In this document: in pieces, positions 1 to 7,830 of the stretch
Layout: every line of letters begins with the position of its first letter
How positions within the stretch are numbered: the first letter of the stretch is position 1
Notes under the pieces: model-generated
What the model was told of the DNA's origin: nothing
Databases searched by the model: none
What the model saw: only the letters and a program-made list of their open reading frames with translations
Translations under genes and position numbers: made by a program
From: Betaproteobacteria bacterium HGW-Betaproteobacteria-16
GTDB taxonomy: Bacteria > Pseudomonadota > Gammaproteobacteria > Burkholderiales > Burkholderiaceae_C
Direction of reading: 5' to 3'
DNA: 64,000 nucleotides
Assembly: GCA_002840835.1 (NCBI GenBank)
Contig: PHCQ01000017.1
Coordinates: 25,005 to 89,004, forward strand

Positions 1-691
1 CCAGCACAATGCCACACAACCAGGCACCGTAGAGCGCATCGCTGCGGGCTTCCACGTCTTGCGGGTTGGCGCTGATGAGTGGCAGCGCGCGGCCGATGGC
101 GGCAATGCCTTCTTCGGCCATGAGGTCGATGACCGGGTTGCCTTCCACCGAGTACAGGCCTTCGGCCGCGTGCGCGATGGCGTTGATGCCGCTGGTCACG
201 CTCAAGCCCACCGGCAGGCTCAGCGTGAGCAGCGGGTCGTACAGCACGCTCTTGGGCAACACCTTGAAGTCCTTGCCGGTCTTCTTCAGGCCGGCTTCGG
301 TGATGCCGTAGATCGGCGTCATTTCCGAACCGGCGTAGGTGGTGGGAATGGCCAGGATGGGCAGGCCTGAATCGAGTGCGATGGCCTTGCCCAGGCCGGT
401 GGTGGAGCCACCACCAATGGCCACGGCGCAGTCGGCGCCCAGATGGCGCGCCACCTCGCGGGCTTCACGCGCGGTCTCGATGGGCACGTGCATCACTGCG
501 CGGTCAAAGATGCCGGCCGCGCGCTCACCCAGCAACTGCACCACTCGTTCGGCACTGGCGCGCTGTTCGGGGGTGCACAGCACCAGAGCACGCCTGGCAC
601 CCATGGCGTCAATGGCTTGCGGCAACTGTTCCAGCGAACCGGCGCCAAACACCACCCGACTGGGAAGGCCTTGGTAAACGAAGGGTTTCAT
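1..691 (-). CDS. Maleylacetate reductase (partial, C-terminus beyond window)
   Basis: The first 230 residues are visible; the 3' end is cut by the window edge. The protein reads MKPFVYQGLPSRVVFGAGSL, then an NAD-binding GGGSTTGLGKA motif near residue 99 and AIPTTYAGSEMTPI, which is typical of maleylacetate reductases in the iron-containing alcohol dehydrogenase family. The enzyme reduces maleylacetate to 3-oxoadipate in hydroxyquinol or chlorocatechol-type pathways. The ATG at 691 has GGAG about 9 nt upstream. pcaIJ, which uses 3-oxoadipate, lies 4 kb away on the other strand, which fits. A dispersed repeat separates this gene from the oxidoreductase upstream of it. Confidence 0.88.
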   Translation of the reverse strand, partial: MKPFVYQGLPSRVVFGAGSLEQLPQAIDAMGARRALVLCTPEQRASAERVVQLLGERAAGIFDRAVMHVPIETAREAREVARHLGADCAVAIGGGSTTGLGKAIALDSGLPILAIPTTYAGSEMTPIYGITEAGLKKTGKDFKVLPKSVLYDPLLTLSLPVGLSVTSGINAIAHAAEGLYSVEGNPVIDLMAEEGIAAIGRALPLISANPQDVEARSDALYGAWLCGIVL

Positions 692-740
692 GGATGCATC
701 TCCGCAATCAGTGCAAGGGAACGAACTTCACCGGAGCGCA

Positions 741-830
741 GACACCCCGTCCAGGGATGCCGCGGAACCGGCTTTGCCGGGCCGCTGGCACCGCCCTCTT
801 GAGGGGGTCGCGCGCAGCGCGGCGGGGGTG
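741..830 (+). repeat. Dispersed intergenic hairpin repeat, copy 1
   Basis: This is a forward copy of a repeat seen at least eleven times in the window. It has a GGAACCGGCTTTGCCGGGCC hairpin core, a CCCTCTTGAGGGGG hairpin and a terminal GCGGCGGGGGTG. It lies between two same-strand genes. Confidence 0.8.
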
Positions 831-832
831 TT

Positions 833-1687
833 TCACATCAGCCCTGCAGAACGCTGCAGCACCCGGATGATCGCCGCGTAATCCAGCTCGGCATCGCCCT
901 GCGCCTGCGCCGCTGCCATCAATTGCCGTGTCGCGGCGGTCTGCGTGAGCGGCACCTGCAGGCGCGCGCCTTCGCCCAGGATCAGGTCGATGTCCTTGTT
1001 CATCTGGCCCACGGTGAAGGTGGGCGTGTAGTCGTGCTTGGAGAGCTGCGCGCTCTTGGCCTTCACGATGGGCGAGGCCACCGCGCTGGCGCCGATCACC
1101 TGCCACATGTCGGCCCAGGCCAGCCCCCCCTTCTGCCCCAGCGTGAGCGCTTCGGCCAGCATGGCGCTGGTCTGCGCAATCATGAGGTTGACCACCAGCT
1201 TCATCAGCCGCGCCTGTTCGGCATCGCCCAGCCAGAAGTGGTTCGGGCCCCAGCAGCGCAGCAGCGGCAGCAGGCGTTCGTGCAGCACTTTCGGGCCGGA
1301 GGCCATCACCGTGAGCTGCGCCGCTTCGGCCATGTGGTTGTTGCCGGAGACGGTGCAGCGCAGGTGCTGCACCCCCGGCGCCACCAGGCTGGCGGCCACG
1401 CAGGCAGAGGCGCCGGGCGAGACGGTGCTGGTGTCGATCCACACGCTGCCGGCGCTGGCGTGTTTCGCCACCCGCTCGCCCACCGCCAACAGCGCGGCGT
1501 CGTGCGGCAAGGAGGACACGATGACCTCGGCGGTGGCCAGTCCGTCCTCGACGGCCAACCCTGCTTCGCGTGCCAGTGCCAGCCGCTCTTCAGAAGGGTC
1601 TTCCACCGACACCGCGTGCCCGGCGGCCAGCAGGTGGCGCGCCATGGGCAGGCCCATCTTGCCCACGCCGATGAGATGGATGTTCAT
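833..1687 (-). CDS. NAD(P)-dependent oxidoreductase, 3-hydroxyisobutyrate dehydrogenase family
   Basis: A 284-residue protein with an N-terminal Rossmann motif (IGVGKMGLPMARHLL, residues 6-20), a substrate-binding segment TVSGNNHMAEA and the helix MKLVVNLMIAQTSAM, which carries the family's catalytic lysine. The family reduces or oxidises beta-hydroxyacids or related semialdehydes; the substrate here is unknown. Its ATG overlaps the amidohydrolase stop by 4 nt (1684-1687), so the two are probably translationally coupled. A second member of the family is encoded at 3301-4224. Confidence 0.85.
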   Translation of the reverse strand: MNIHLIGVGKMGLPMARHLLAAGHAVSVEDPSEERLALAREAGLAVEDGLATAEVIVSSLPHDAALLAVGERVAKHASAGSVWIDTSTVSPGASACVAASLVAPGVQHLRCTVSGNNHMAEAAQLTVMASGPKVLHERLLPLLRCWGPNHFWLGDAEQARLMKLVVNLMIAQTSAMLAEALTLGQKGGLAWADMWQVIGASAVASPIVKAKSAQLSKHDYTPTFTVGQMNKDIDLILGEGARLQVPLTQTAATRQLMAAAQAQGDAELDYAAIIRVLQRSAGLM

Positions 1688-3057
1688 GCAGCGACCCCCG
1701 CGGAAGCGCCAATGCCCATGGCGCGTGTGATCTTTTCACCCGATTCGCGGAGCGCATTCAGCAACGGCGGCAGGTTCACGCCCAGCAGTCGCCCTTCGCG
1801 CTTCGCCCACTGGCCGGCCACCATCACGCTGTCGATGTTGGCGAGACTGGCCTGGAACACCACCGCGCTCACCGGGTCGTGTACCGGTTGCATGTTGAGT
1901 TCGTCGGCACGGATCACCACCAGGTCGGCCTGCTTGCCGGGCGCCAGGCTGCCGATGCGGTCCTGCATGCCGAGCATTCGCGCACCTTCCACCGTCACCC
2001 AGCTCAGGGCTTCGCGCGTGCTGACCGTGGAAGTGGGCGGGATGCTGCCGTGTTCTGCCCGGTAGGCCACGTTGTCCAGGCTGCGCTGAATGCCCAGCGC
2101 GATGCGGGCTTGGCTGATCATGTCGCCGCTCATCACGCTTTCCAGGTCCACGCCCAATGATGGCGCTCGGCCCAGCGCGCGCAGGCGGCCGGTGAGCGGG
2201 TGGCCGTGGCCTTGGGACATTTCGCTCTCGGCCGCGGCGGAAAAGCTCATGCCGAGGTCGCAGAAGCGCTTGAGCTGTTCGTCACTCAGCGCGTGCCCGT
2301 GCACGATGTTCACGTTCGGCCCCAGCAGGCCCTGCTCTTCCAGCCGCTCCCAGCCATCGGGCGTGCGCGCCGGCCCGCCGCCCTGGTGCAGCGAGGCAAT
2401 GATGCCCAGCTCCTGGGCCATGCGGAAGTCGTGGATGGCCACGTCCAGCGTGCTGTAGTGTGGGCCCAGCACGGCGGCATGGATGCTAAGCAGGGGCTTG
2501 CCCTGGTGGGCCTTCATGAGCCGCTCCACCTCGGCGCGCGGGTGCGGCACTTCCCAGAACGGGGTCTGGCCGGGCTTGGGGTCGGGCTTGGGCGTGCCGT
2601 GGAAAAAGGCGGCGCGAATGCCCGACTCCAGCAGCGCGGTCACGGCCGCGTCGTTGTGCGCGGGGGTGGGGTTGTTGTGGCACCAGTCAACCAGCGTGGT
2701 GGTGCCGCAGTTGAGCTGGTTGAGCGCGCCCACCAGCGTGGCGATGTGCAGGTCGTCCGGAGTGAAGGCGGTGGCCAGCCCGGCGTGCATGTTCTGGAAG
2801 TACTGCAGCAGTGTCCAGTTCGCGGCCACGCCGCGCAGCGCCGTCTGCCAGGTGTGCATGTGGGCGTTGATGAGCCCGGGGATGACGATGCAGCCGGTGG
2901 CATCCACCACCTTGGCGTCGTCCACCGACAGGCTCGGCGCGATGGCGGTGATTTGCTCGCCGGTCACCAGTATGTCGGCCTGCGGCAGATCGCCTTGCGC
3001 GTCCATCGTGATGACCGTGGCCCCGCGAATCAGTGTGCGCTGTGCCATGGCGTTCAC
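1684..3057 (-). CDS. Amidohydrolase family protein (metal-dependent, SsnA/AtzB-like)
   Basis: A 457-residue TIM-barrel amidohydrolase. It has the N-terminal metal-binding INAHMHTW (HxH, H66/H68), a HAAVLGPHYS segment, LHQGGG and HGHALSDEQL, all placed as in the cytosine deaminase/chlorohydrolase subgroup. It probably hydrolyses a C-N or C-Cl bond on a ring or ureide. A GTG at 3057 or an ATG at 3048 (three codons later) could start it; neither has a strong Shine-Dalgarno sequence. It heads a coupled pair with the oxidoreductase at 833-1687, next to maleylacetate reductase, so a role in degrading an N-substituted aromatic is plausible but inferred. Confidence 0.85.
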   Translation of the reverse strand: MNAMAQRTLIRGATVITMDAQGDLPQADILVTGEQITAIAPSLSVDDAKVVDATGCIVIPGLINAHMHTWQTALRGVAANWTLLQYFQNMHAGLATAFTPDDLHIATLVGALNQLNCGTTTLVDWCHNNPTPAHNDAAVTALLESGIRAAFFHGTPKPDPKPGQTPFWEVPHPRAEVERLMKAHQGKPLLSIHAAVLGPHYSTLDVAIHDFRMAQELGIIASLHQGGGPARTPDGWERLEEQGLLGPNVNIVHGHALSDEQLKRFCDLGMSFSAAAESEMSQGHGHPLTGRLRALGRAPSLGVDLESVMSGDMISQARIALGIQRSLDNVAYRAEHGSIPPTSTVSTREALSWVTVEGARMLGMQDRIGSLAPGKQADLVVIRADELNMQPVHDPVSAVVFQASLANIDSVMVAGQWAKREGRLLGVNLPPLLNALRESGEKITRAMGIGASAGVAA

Positions 3058-3300
3058 GCCCCAACCTGGAGGCAGCAGTTGGACAGGTCCGAGTGGGCTG
3101 TCAGGGGGTGGCCTGGCAAGGCGCGACGACGCAGCGGGCTGATGCCCGCAAGAAGGAGCAACGCCGCCAGGGCGCCTCCTGGCAGATCAATCGGGCCTGT
3201 AGCGCTTTTACCCTTCAGATCAGTGGCTTCGTGGTCAGTGGTACGGGCGTGCAATGCAACCTCCTGCGGAAAATGGCGCGGTCAACTGTGGCTTCCAGGT

Positions 3301-4224
3301 TTAGCTGCTCAGGCCGTCGGACACATCCACGTCTTCCGGCTTGAGCGTCAGACCCGCGTCGGCGGCGGTTTCTTTCAGCAGCACGGCGAAGTCGATGTCC
3401 TCATAGCCCCGACCCACCATGCGCGCAATGCTCTCGCGCGTGGCGGCGGCAGAAGGCATGGCCACGCCGTGGGCCTTGGCGGCACCCAGGCCCAGGTCCA
3501 TGTCCTTGAGCAGCAGCTTGGGCGTGAAGGTGACCTGGTCGAAATTGAGCTTGGTGAGCACCGGTGTTTTGTAGCGGGTGTACATGCTGCCCAGCACCGA
3601 GTCGTTGATGCTTTCCAGGAACACGTGGCGCGGAATGCCGGCCTTCTCGGCCAGCACGGTGATCTCGCACAGGCTCTGGATGATCACGCCGAACATGGTG
3701 TTGTGCGCGATCTTCCACACTCGCGCCAGTTCGCCCTCGCCTACCCACATGGCCTTGCGCGAAATGGCGGCCAGGTAGGGCTGGTTCTCTTCATAGAGAG
3801 CCTTGGGGCCGGAGGCCACCAGCAGCAGCTTGCCGGCCTTGGCCACCTTGGCATTGCCCGACACGGGCGCACACAGATAGGCCACGCCCATGGCTTCGAG
3901 CTCTTCTCGGATCTCGGCCGAACCTTCCTGCGAGATGGAAGAGCTGTCGATCAGGGTCTTCGGCTTGGTGGAACCGGTCATGAGACCGCCTTCGCCGAAC
4001 AGCACTTCCTTCAGATCGGCGGTGGTGGAGACCATGGTGAACACGGTGTCGCAGCCAGCCAGATCCTGCTTGGTATTGACCAGCACCGCGCCGTACTTGG
4101 CCAGCGGTTCGGCCTTGCTGCGGGTGCGGTTCCACACCTCCACCTTGTGCCCGGCCTGGGTCAGTTGTTTCACCATGGCTTCGCCCATGCGGCCCAGGCC
4201 GATCCATCCGATTCGTTTGCTCAC
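3301..4224 (-). CDS. NAD(P)-dependent oxidoreductase, 3-hydroxyisobutyrate dehydrogenase family
   Basis: A 307-residue protein starting VSKRIGWIGLGRMGEAMVK (Rossmann GLGRMG). It also has DSSSISQEG, APVSGNAKVAKAGKL and the catalytic-lysine helix WKIAHNTMFG. I chose the GTG at 4224 because GGAG lies about 8 nt upstream. An ATG 63 nt further out adds 21 residues unlike the family. The gene faces the amidohydrolase promoter region on the same strand and probably belongs to the same catabolic group. Substrate unknown. Confidence 0.86.
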   Translation of the reverse strand: MSKRIGWIGLGRMGEAMVKQLTQAGHKVEVWNRTRSKAEPLAKYGAVLVNTKQDLAGCDTVFTMVSTTADLKEVLFGEGGLMTGSTKPKTLIDSSSISQEGSAEIREELEAMGVAYLCAPVSGNAKVAKAGKLLLVASGPKALYEENQPYLAAISRKAMWVGEGELARVWKIAHNTMFGVIIQSLCEITVLAEKAGIPRHVFLESINDSVLGSMYTRYKTPVLTKLNFDQVTFTPKLLLKDMDLGLGAAKAHGVAMPSAAATRESIARMVGRGYEDIDFAVLLKETAADAGLTLKPEDVDVSDGLSS

Positions 4225-4373
4225 GCTTGTCTCCAGTTGTTGGTTGGGTTTTTGCCAGAGTGTCCGAGCAGCGACGCAGCACCGCAACGGATGGCCTGAA
4301 AATCAGTTTTTCGGCAGCGCGCCACGGGCATCAGATGGCGCCGACATAATTGCCCAAGGCCCGTGCCATCCAC

Positions 4374-4645
4374 CTAGGGCCTGTTCACACTATTTTTCCA
4401 AGATGCGTTGCGGATCAAAAAGGCCATGCGCAAGGCGAGAAACGCAGCCGGGGTCGCCCCCCGGCAAGGCTTCGCAACGCGGCGCATGGCCTTTTTGGCC
4501 GCAACCCGAAGGGAACGGGTTGAAAACAGCGCCACCCGTTGTTGCACTCCTAGGCCAGACATCCAGTCTGGCCGTCGTCGCGCGCCTAGATTGGCGCTGT
4601 TTTCAACCCGTTCGCACTTGGAAAAATAGTGTGAACAGGCCCTAG
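4374..4645. mobile_element. 272-bp MITE-like palindromic element with three nested stems
   Basis: Positions 4374-4402 and 4617-4645 form a perfect 29-bp inverted repeat bounded by CTAG (4374-4377, 4642-4645), which may be a target duplication. Inside are two more long stems. The first pairs 4407-4431 with 4482-4505 and has one small bulge. The second pairs 4514-4534 with 4592-4612, is a perfect 21 bp, and encloses a GCCAGAC/GTCTGGC hairpin at 4554-4572. Folded as RNA or single-stranded DNA this is a cloverleaf. No transposase is present. The GGCCTGTTCACAC end and CTAG site recall IS5-family ends, by memory only. Confidence 0.8.
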
Positions 4646-4659
4646 AGGAGACCGTTTTG
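4644..4659 (+). promoter_or_regulatory. pcaI ribosome binding site abutting the MITE, TTG start
   Basis: GAGGAG (4645-4650) begins at the last base of the palindromic element and is followed 6 nt later by the TTG start of pcaI. The element has therefore replaced or displaced everything upstream of the ribosome binding site. A possible old -10 sequence, CATAAT, lies at 4345-4350 on the far side of the element. Confidence 0.6.
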
Positions 4660-5373
4660 ATCAACAAGCTGAGCGCGTCCGTGGCCGACGCGCTGACCGG
4701 CATTGCCGACGGCGCCACCGTGCTGATCGGCGGCTTCGGCACCGCCGGCATTCCTAACGAACTCATCGACGGCCTGATCGAACAGGGCGCGCGCGAGCTC
4801 ACCGTGGTCAACAACAACGCCGGCAACGGCGACCACGGCCTGGCCGCGCTGCTCAAGACCGGGCGCGTGCGCAAGGTGATCTGCAGCTTCCCGCGCCAGG
4901 CCGACAGCCATGTGTTTGACGGCCTGTACCGCAGCGGGAAGCTGGAGCTGGAACTGGTGCCGCAAGGCAACCTGGCCGAGCGCCTGCGCGCAGCCGGTGC
5001 GGGCATTGGCGCCTTCTTCACCCCCACCGGTTTTGGCACCGACCTGGCCAAGAACGCCGATGGAACGGACAAGGAAACCCGGGTGATCAACGGCCGCCCC
5101 TACGTGCTGGAATACCCGATCTTTGGCGACGTGGCGCTCATCAAGGCCGAGCGCGGCGACCGCTGGGGCAACCTCACCTATCGCAAGGCCGCGCGCAACT
5201 TTGGACCGGTGATGGCCACCGCCGCCAAACGCACCGTGTCCAGCGTGTTCGAGATTGCCGAGCTGGGTGCGCTGGACCCGGAGAGCATCGTGACGCCCGG
5301 GATTCATGTGAGTGCGGTGGTTCTGGTTCCAAGAACTGTGACCCTGGCCGGCGGCTTCAAGGAAGCCCCATGA
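4657..5373 (+). CDS. pcaI: 3-oxoacid/3-oxoadipate CoA-transferase subunit A
   Basis: A 238-residue alpha subunit beginning MINKLSASVADALTGI. It has the glycine-rich LIGGFGTAGIPNELIDGL and VVNNNAGNGDHG motifs of the family. With PcaJ it moves CoA from succinyl-CoA to 3-oxoadipate, the step before thiolysis to succinyl-CoA and acetyl-CoA. The start is TTG with GAGGAG 6 nt upstream. pcaJ follows 76 nt later on the same strand. The promoter region is interrupted by the palindromic element at 4374-4645. Confidence 0.93.
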   Translation: MINKLSASVADALTGIADGATVLIGGFGTAGIPNELIDGLIEQGARELTVVNNNAGNGDHGLAALLKTGRVRKVICSFPRQADSHVFDGLYRSGKLELELVPQGNLAERLRAAGAGIGAFFTPTGFGTDLAKNADGTDKETRVINGRPYVLEYPIFGDVALIKAERGDRWGNLTYRKAARNFGPVMATAAKRTVSSVFEIAELGALDPESIVTPGIHVSAVVLVPRTVTLAGGFKEAP

Positions 5374-5391
5374 AATGCACCCTCACCCCAA

Positions 5392-5415
5392 CCCTCTCCC
5401 GCGCGCGGGAGAGGG
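5392..5415. repeat. Perfect 24-nt palindrome between pcaI and pcaJ
   Basis: CCCTCTCCCGCG followed by its exact complement, preceded by CACCCTCACCCCAA. This is the REP-like 'CTCACCCC..CTCTCCC' intergenic sequence seen in many proteobacteria. It lies inside the pcaIJ operon and may act as an mRNA stem or attenuator. A related stem occurs at 63775-63813. Confidence 0.7.
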
Positions 5416-5449
5416 AGCAAGACATGCGATTTGATGCGAGGACAGCGGT

Positions 5450-6097
5450 ATGAGCTACACGCGAAGAACCAAGGACGAACTCGCCAAACGGGTTGCACAA
5501 GACATCTTCGACGGCGCCTACGTGAACCTGGGAATCGGCCAGCCCACGCTGGTGGCCAACCACATCCCGGCCGGGCGCGAGGTGATCCTGCACAGCGAGA
5601 ACGGCATCCTCGGCATGGGCCCCGCGCCCGCGCCTGGCGACGAAGACTACGACCTCATCAACGCCGGCAAACAACCCGTGACGTTGTTGCCAGGCGGCGC
5701 GTATTTCCATCATGCCGACAGCTTCGGCATGATGCGCGGCGGCCATCTCGACATCTGCGTGCTCGGTGCCTTCCAGGTGTCGGCCACGGGTGACCTGGCC
5801 AACTGGAGCACCGGCGAGCCCGGCAGCATTCCGGCCGTGGGCGGCGCCATGGACCTGGCCATCGGCGCCAAGCAGACTTGGGTGATGATGGACCTGCTCA
5901 CCAAGAAGGGCGAGAGCAAGGTGGTGCCGCAGTGCACCTACCCGCTCACCGGCATTGGCTGCGTCAAGCGCATCTACAGCGACCTGGCCACGCTCGAATG
6001 CACACCACAAGGCCTGCGGCTGATCGACGCGGTAGACGGGCTGACACACGCCGAGCTGGAGCGCCTCGTCGGTCTGCCGATTGCAGCTGCGGGATAG
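5450..6097 (+). CDS. pcaJ: 3-oxoacid/3-oxoadipate CoA-transferase subunit B
   Basis: A 215-residue beta subunit. It carries VNLGIGQPTLVANHIP and the signature SENGILGMGP, where Glu50 is the expected catalytic residue forming the glutamyl-CoA thioester. Downstream are the conserved GAFQVSATGDLANW and MVMM-type segments. It pairs with the alpha subunit 76 nt upstream. The expected physiological donor is succinyl-CoA and the acceptor 3-oxoadipate, supplied here by the maleylacetate reductase at the window start. Confidence 0.94.
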   Translation: MSYTRRTKDELAKRVAQDIFDGAYVNLGIGQPTLVANHIPAGREVILHSENGILGMGPAPAPGDEDYDLINAGKQPVTLLPGGAYFHHADSFGMMRGGHLDICVLGAFQVSATGDLANWSTGEPGSIPAVGGAMDLAIGAKQTWVMMDLLTKKGESKVVPQCTYPLTGIGCVKRIYSDLATLECTPQGLRLIDAVDGLTHAELERLVGLPIAAAG

Positions 6098-6214
6098 CTG
6101 TCGCCCTGCGGTAACACCTGGGCAAACACCACAGGGCTCAGGTGTGCCCCTGTGTCATGATTTCGGCATCCCCCGATCACTCGCCGCGCCTGCCATGGCC
6201 AGGCTTTTCGAACC

Positions 6215-7483
6215 TTGTCGCTCGACACCCTGATCTCGCGCAACCTGCTTACGCCGCCCCCCATCCCGGTGCGGCCCGGTGCGTGCGCCCTGGTGCTCAT
6301 GGGCGGTGGCGCACGCACGGCTTACCAGGCAGGCGTGCTCAAGGCGGTGGCGGCCATGCTGGCGGCACGGGCCCCCTTGACCTCACCCGACGCCACGCCC
6401 GACTTCCCCTTCCAATGGCTGTTCGGCACCTCGGCCGGTGCGCTCAACGCCGCTTTTCTGGCCAGCCGGTCCTGGCATGGGCTCGAGGCGTTGCCCATGC
6501 TCGCGGCCTTCTGGAGCGGGCTTCGTTCGTCGCAGGTTTACGCGCTCGACGCCCCGCGATGGGTGCGCGCCAACCGGGTGGTGGCAGGGTGGACGCTCGC
6601 GCGCCAGGTTCGGCGGCATCGCGCCCTGCTCGACACCCTGCCCCTGGTGGACACCCTGCACCGCGCCATCGACCTGGCCGCTCTGGAAAAGGCGCTGGAG
6701 CAAGGCCACATTGACGCCCTGGGCGTGACGGCGTCGAGCTACACCACCGGTGAACACTGGACCTTCTGCCAGACCCGCCCCGGCCACCCTGTGGCACCGT
6801 GGCATCGGCCAGGCCGCCGGGCCGAATTTCAGCCCATCACCATCGAGCACCTGATGGCTTCGAGTGCCATCCCCTTCCTTTTTCCCGCAGTGCCTCTGTG
6901 GGTGGACGGTCACAAGGAGCATTTCGGCGACGGCTCCATGCGCCAGCTCTCGCCGCTGTCGCCCGCGATCCAGTTCGGTGCCCGGCGCCTGCTGGTGGTG
7001 GGCGTGGGCCAGCCGCAGCGCTCAGGCATGAGCGCGCCAGTCAGCGACGAGCCCACGGCCGGCACCATCGCCGGCCACGCCATGGCCAGCGTCTTTCACG
7101 ACACCCTGCAGGCCGACGTGGAGCAGGTGCAGCGCGTGAGCCAGACCATCAGCCGGCTGCCGCCCGCACTGGCCGCTGCTCTGCCCTACCGCCCGGTGCG
7201 CGTGCTCGCCATACAGCCCACCTTCTCGCTCGACGAACTCGCCCGCAAACACATCGGGGCGCTTCCCTCTTCCACCCGCGACACCCTCGCCGGCCTGGGT
7301 GCGCTCGACACGGCGCGAGGATCGGCAGGCAGCGCGGCCTCGCTGGCCAGCTACCTGCTGTTCGAACCCGACTTCGTCAACGCCCTGATCTCGCTGGGCG
7401 AAGGTGACGCCTGGCGACGCAAGGACGAGGTGCTGGAGTTCTTTGAGCCGACACCACCTGGGGAGCCTCCTTTTCAGAAGTGA
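6215..7483 (+). CDS. Patatin-like phospholipase family protein
   Basis: A 422-residue protein with the patatin oxyanion motif MGGGARTAYQAG (residues 29-40), the nucleophile elbow GTSAG (Ser73) and the dyad aspartate in FGDGSMRQ (Asp239). It is predicted to hydrolyse acyl esters of lipids at the inner membrane. The start is uncertain: the TTG at 6215 opens the frame but has no clear ribosome site, and a GTG at 6269 is an alternative. No signal peptide is evident. The long C-terminal half (about residues 250-422) is typical of the proteobacterial subgroup, often tied to membrane lipid turnover or polyhydroxyalkanoate metabolism. Confidence 0.87.
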   Translation: MSLDTLISRNLLTPPPIPVRPGACALVLMGGGARTAYQAGVLKAVAAMLAARAPLTSPDATPDFPFQWLFGTSAGALNAAFLASRSWHGLEALPMLAAFWSGLRSSQVYALDAPRWVRANRVVAGWTLARQVRRHRALLDTLPLVDTLHRAIDLAALEKALEQGHIDALGVTASSYTTGEHWTFCQTRPGHPVAPWHRPGRRAEFQPITIEHLMASSAIPFLFPAVPLWVDGHKEHFGDGSMRQLSPLSPAIQFGARRLLVVGVGQPQRSGMSAPVSDEPTAGTIAGHAMASVFHDTLQADVEQVQRVSQTISRLPPALAAALPYRPVRVLAIQPTFSLDELARKHIGALPSSTRDTLAGLGALDTARGSAGSAASLASYLLFEPDFVNALISLGEGDAWRRKDEVLEFFEPTPPGEPPFQK

Positions 7484-7500
7484 CAGCCCCAACCAGGATC

Positions 7501-7596
7501 ACCGAGGAACCGGCTTCGCCGGGCCTCAGGTGATGCCCCCTTCCCGCCGAAGGCGAAAGAGAGAGGGGGGTGACGCGAAGCGGCGCGGGGGGAGCC
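7501..7596 (+). repeat. Dispersed intergenic hairpin repeat, copy 2
   Basis: A forward copy after the patatin gene: GGAACCGGCTTCGCCGGGCC, then a divergent middle (TTCCCGCCGAAGGCG) and GACGCGAAGCGGCGCGGGGG. It lies in the 347-bp gap before corA. Confidence 0.75.
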
Positions 7597-7633
7597 ATCC
7601 TTTACGGTGACATAATTGCCGCCCATACTTCAA

Positions 7634-7699
7634 ATGAAACTCATCATGGACAGCACACCTCCCAGTTGTGTGCTTTCAGTCCCCACCTGTTTCGCCTGA
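7634..7699 (+). CDS. Possible corA leader peptide (21 aa)
   Basis: An ATG at 7634 opens MKLIMDSTPPSCVLSVPTCF followed by Ala and TGA, ending 131 nt before corA. It contains a Pro-Pro pair at codons 9-10 and a further Pro at 17. The hairpin AGCACAC/GTGTGCT (7652-7658 with 7668-7674) lies inside the reading frame. No convincing ribosome site is seen, although CATAAT at 7613-7618 could be a -10 close upstream, giving a short or leaderless transcript. By analogy to enterobacterial corL/mgtL this may control CorA expression. This is speculative. Confidence 0.3.
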   Translation: MKLIMDSTPPSCVLSVPTCFA

Positions 7700-7830
7700 G
7701 CCTCGCGCCCTTTCTGCGGCGGCTGTGATCAGGCCAACGGTCGGCTGAAAGCGCCACCCCCAAGCCCGTCGGGGCGCGGCAACCAGGCCCGTCCCATCAC
7801 AGAATCCGAACACCCGCCGGGAGCGCACGC
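7700..7830 (+). promoter_or_regulatory. Structured corA 5' leader region
   Basis: The stretch holds no gene. It contains several complementary GC-rich tracts, such as CCTTTCTGCGGCGG and GCCACCCCCAAGCCCGTCGGGGC, and ends with the CCGCCGGGAGCG ribosome site just before corA. I do not recognise an M-box or yybP-ykoY consensus. Confidence 0.3.

Noticed and set aside
2200..4299. A 699-codon plus-strand open frame
   Set aside because: It is antisense to the amidohydrolase and oxidoreductase genes, His/Gly/Arg-rich with no domain; a GC-driven shadow.
4225..4373. N-terminal extension of the oxidoreductase to an ATG at 4287
   Set aside because: The GTG at 4224 has a good ribosome site and begins exactly at the Rossmann strand.
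6195..6214. ATG at 6195 as the patatin start
   Set aside because: It is out of frame with the patatin coding sequence.
7600..7830. M-box or yybP-ykoY riboswitch before corA
   Set aside because: I could not match the conserved cores; only generic stems and a short ORF are visible.
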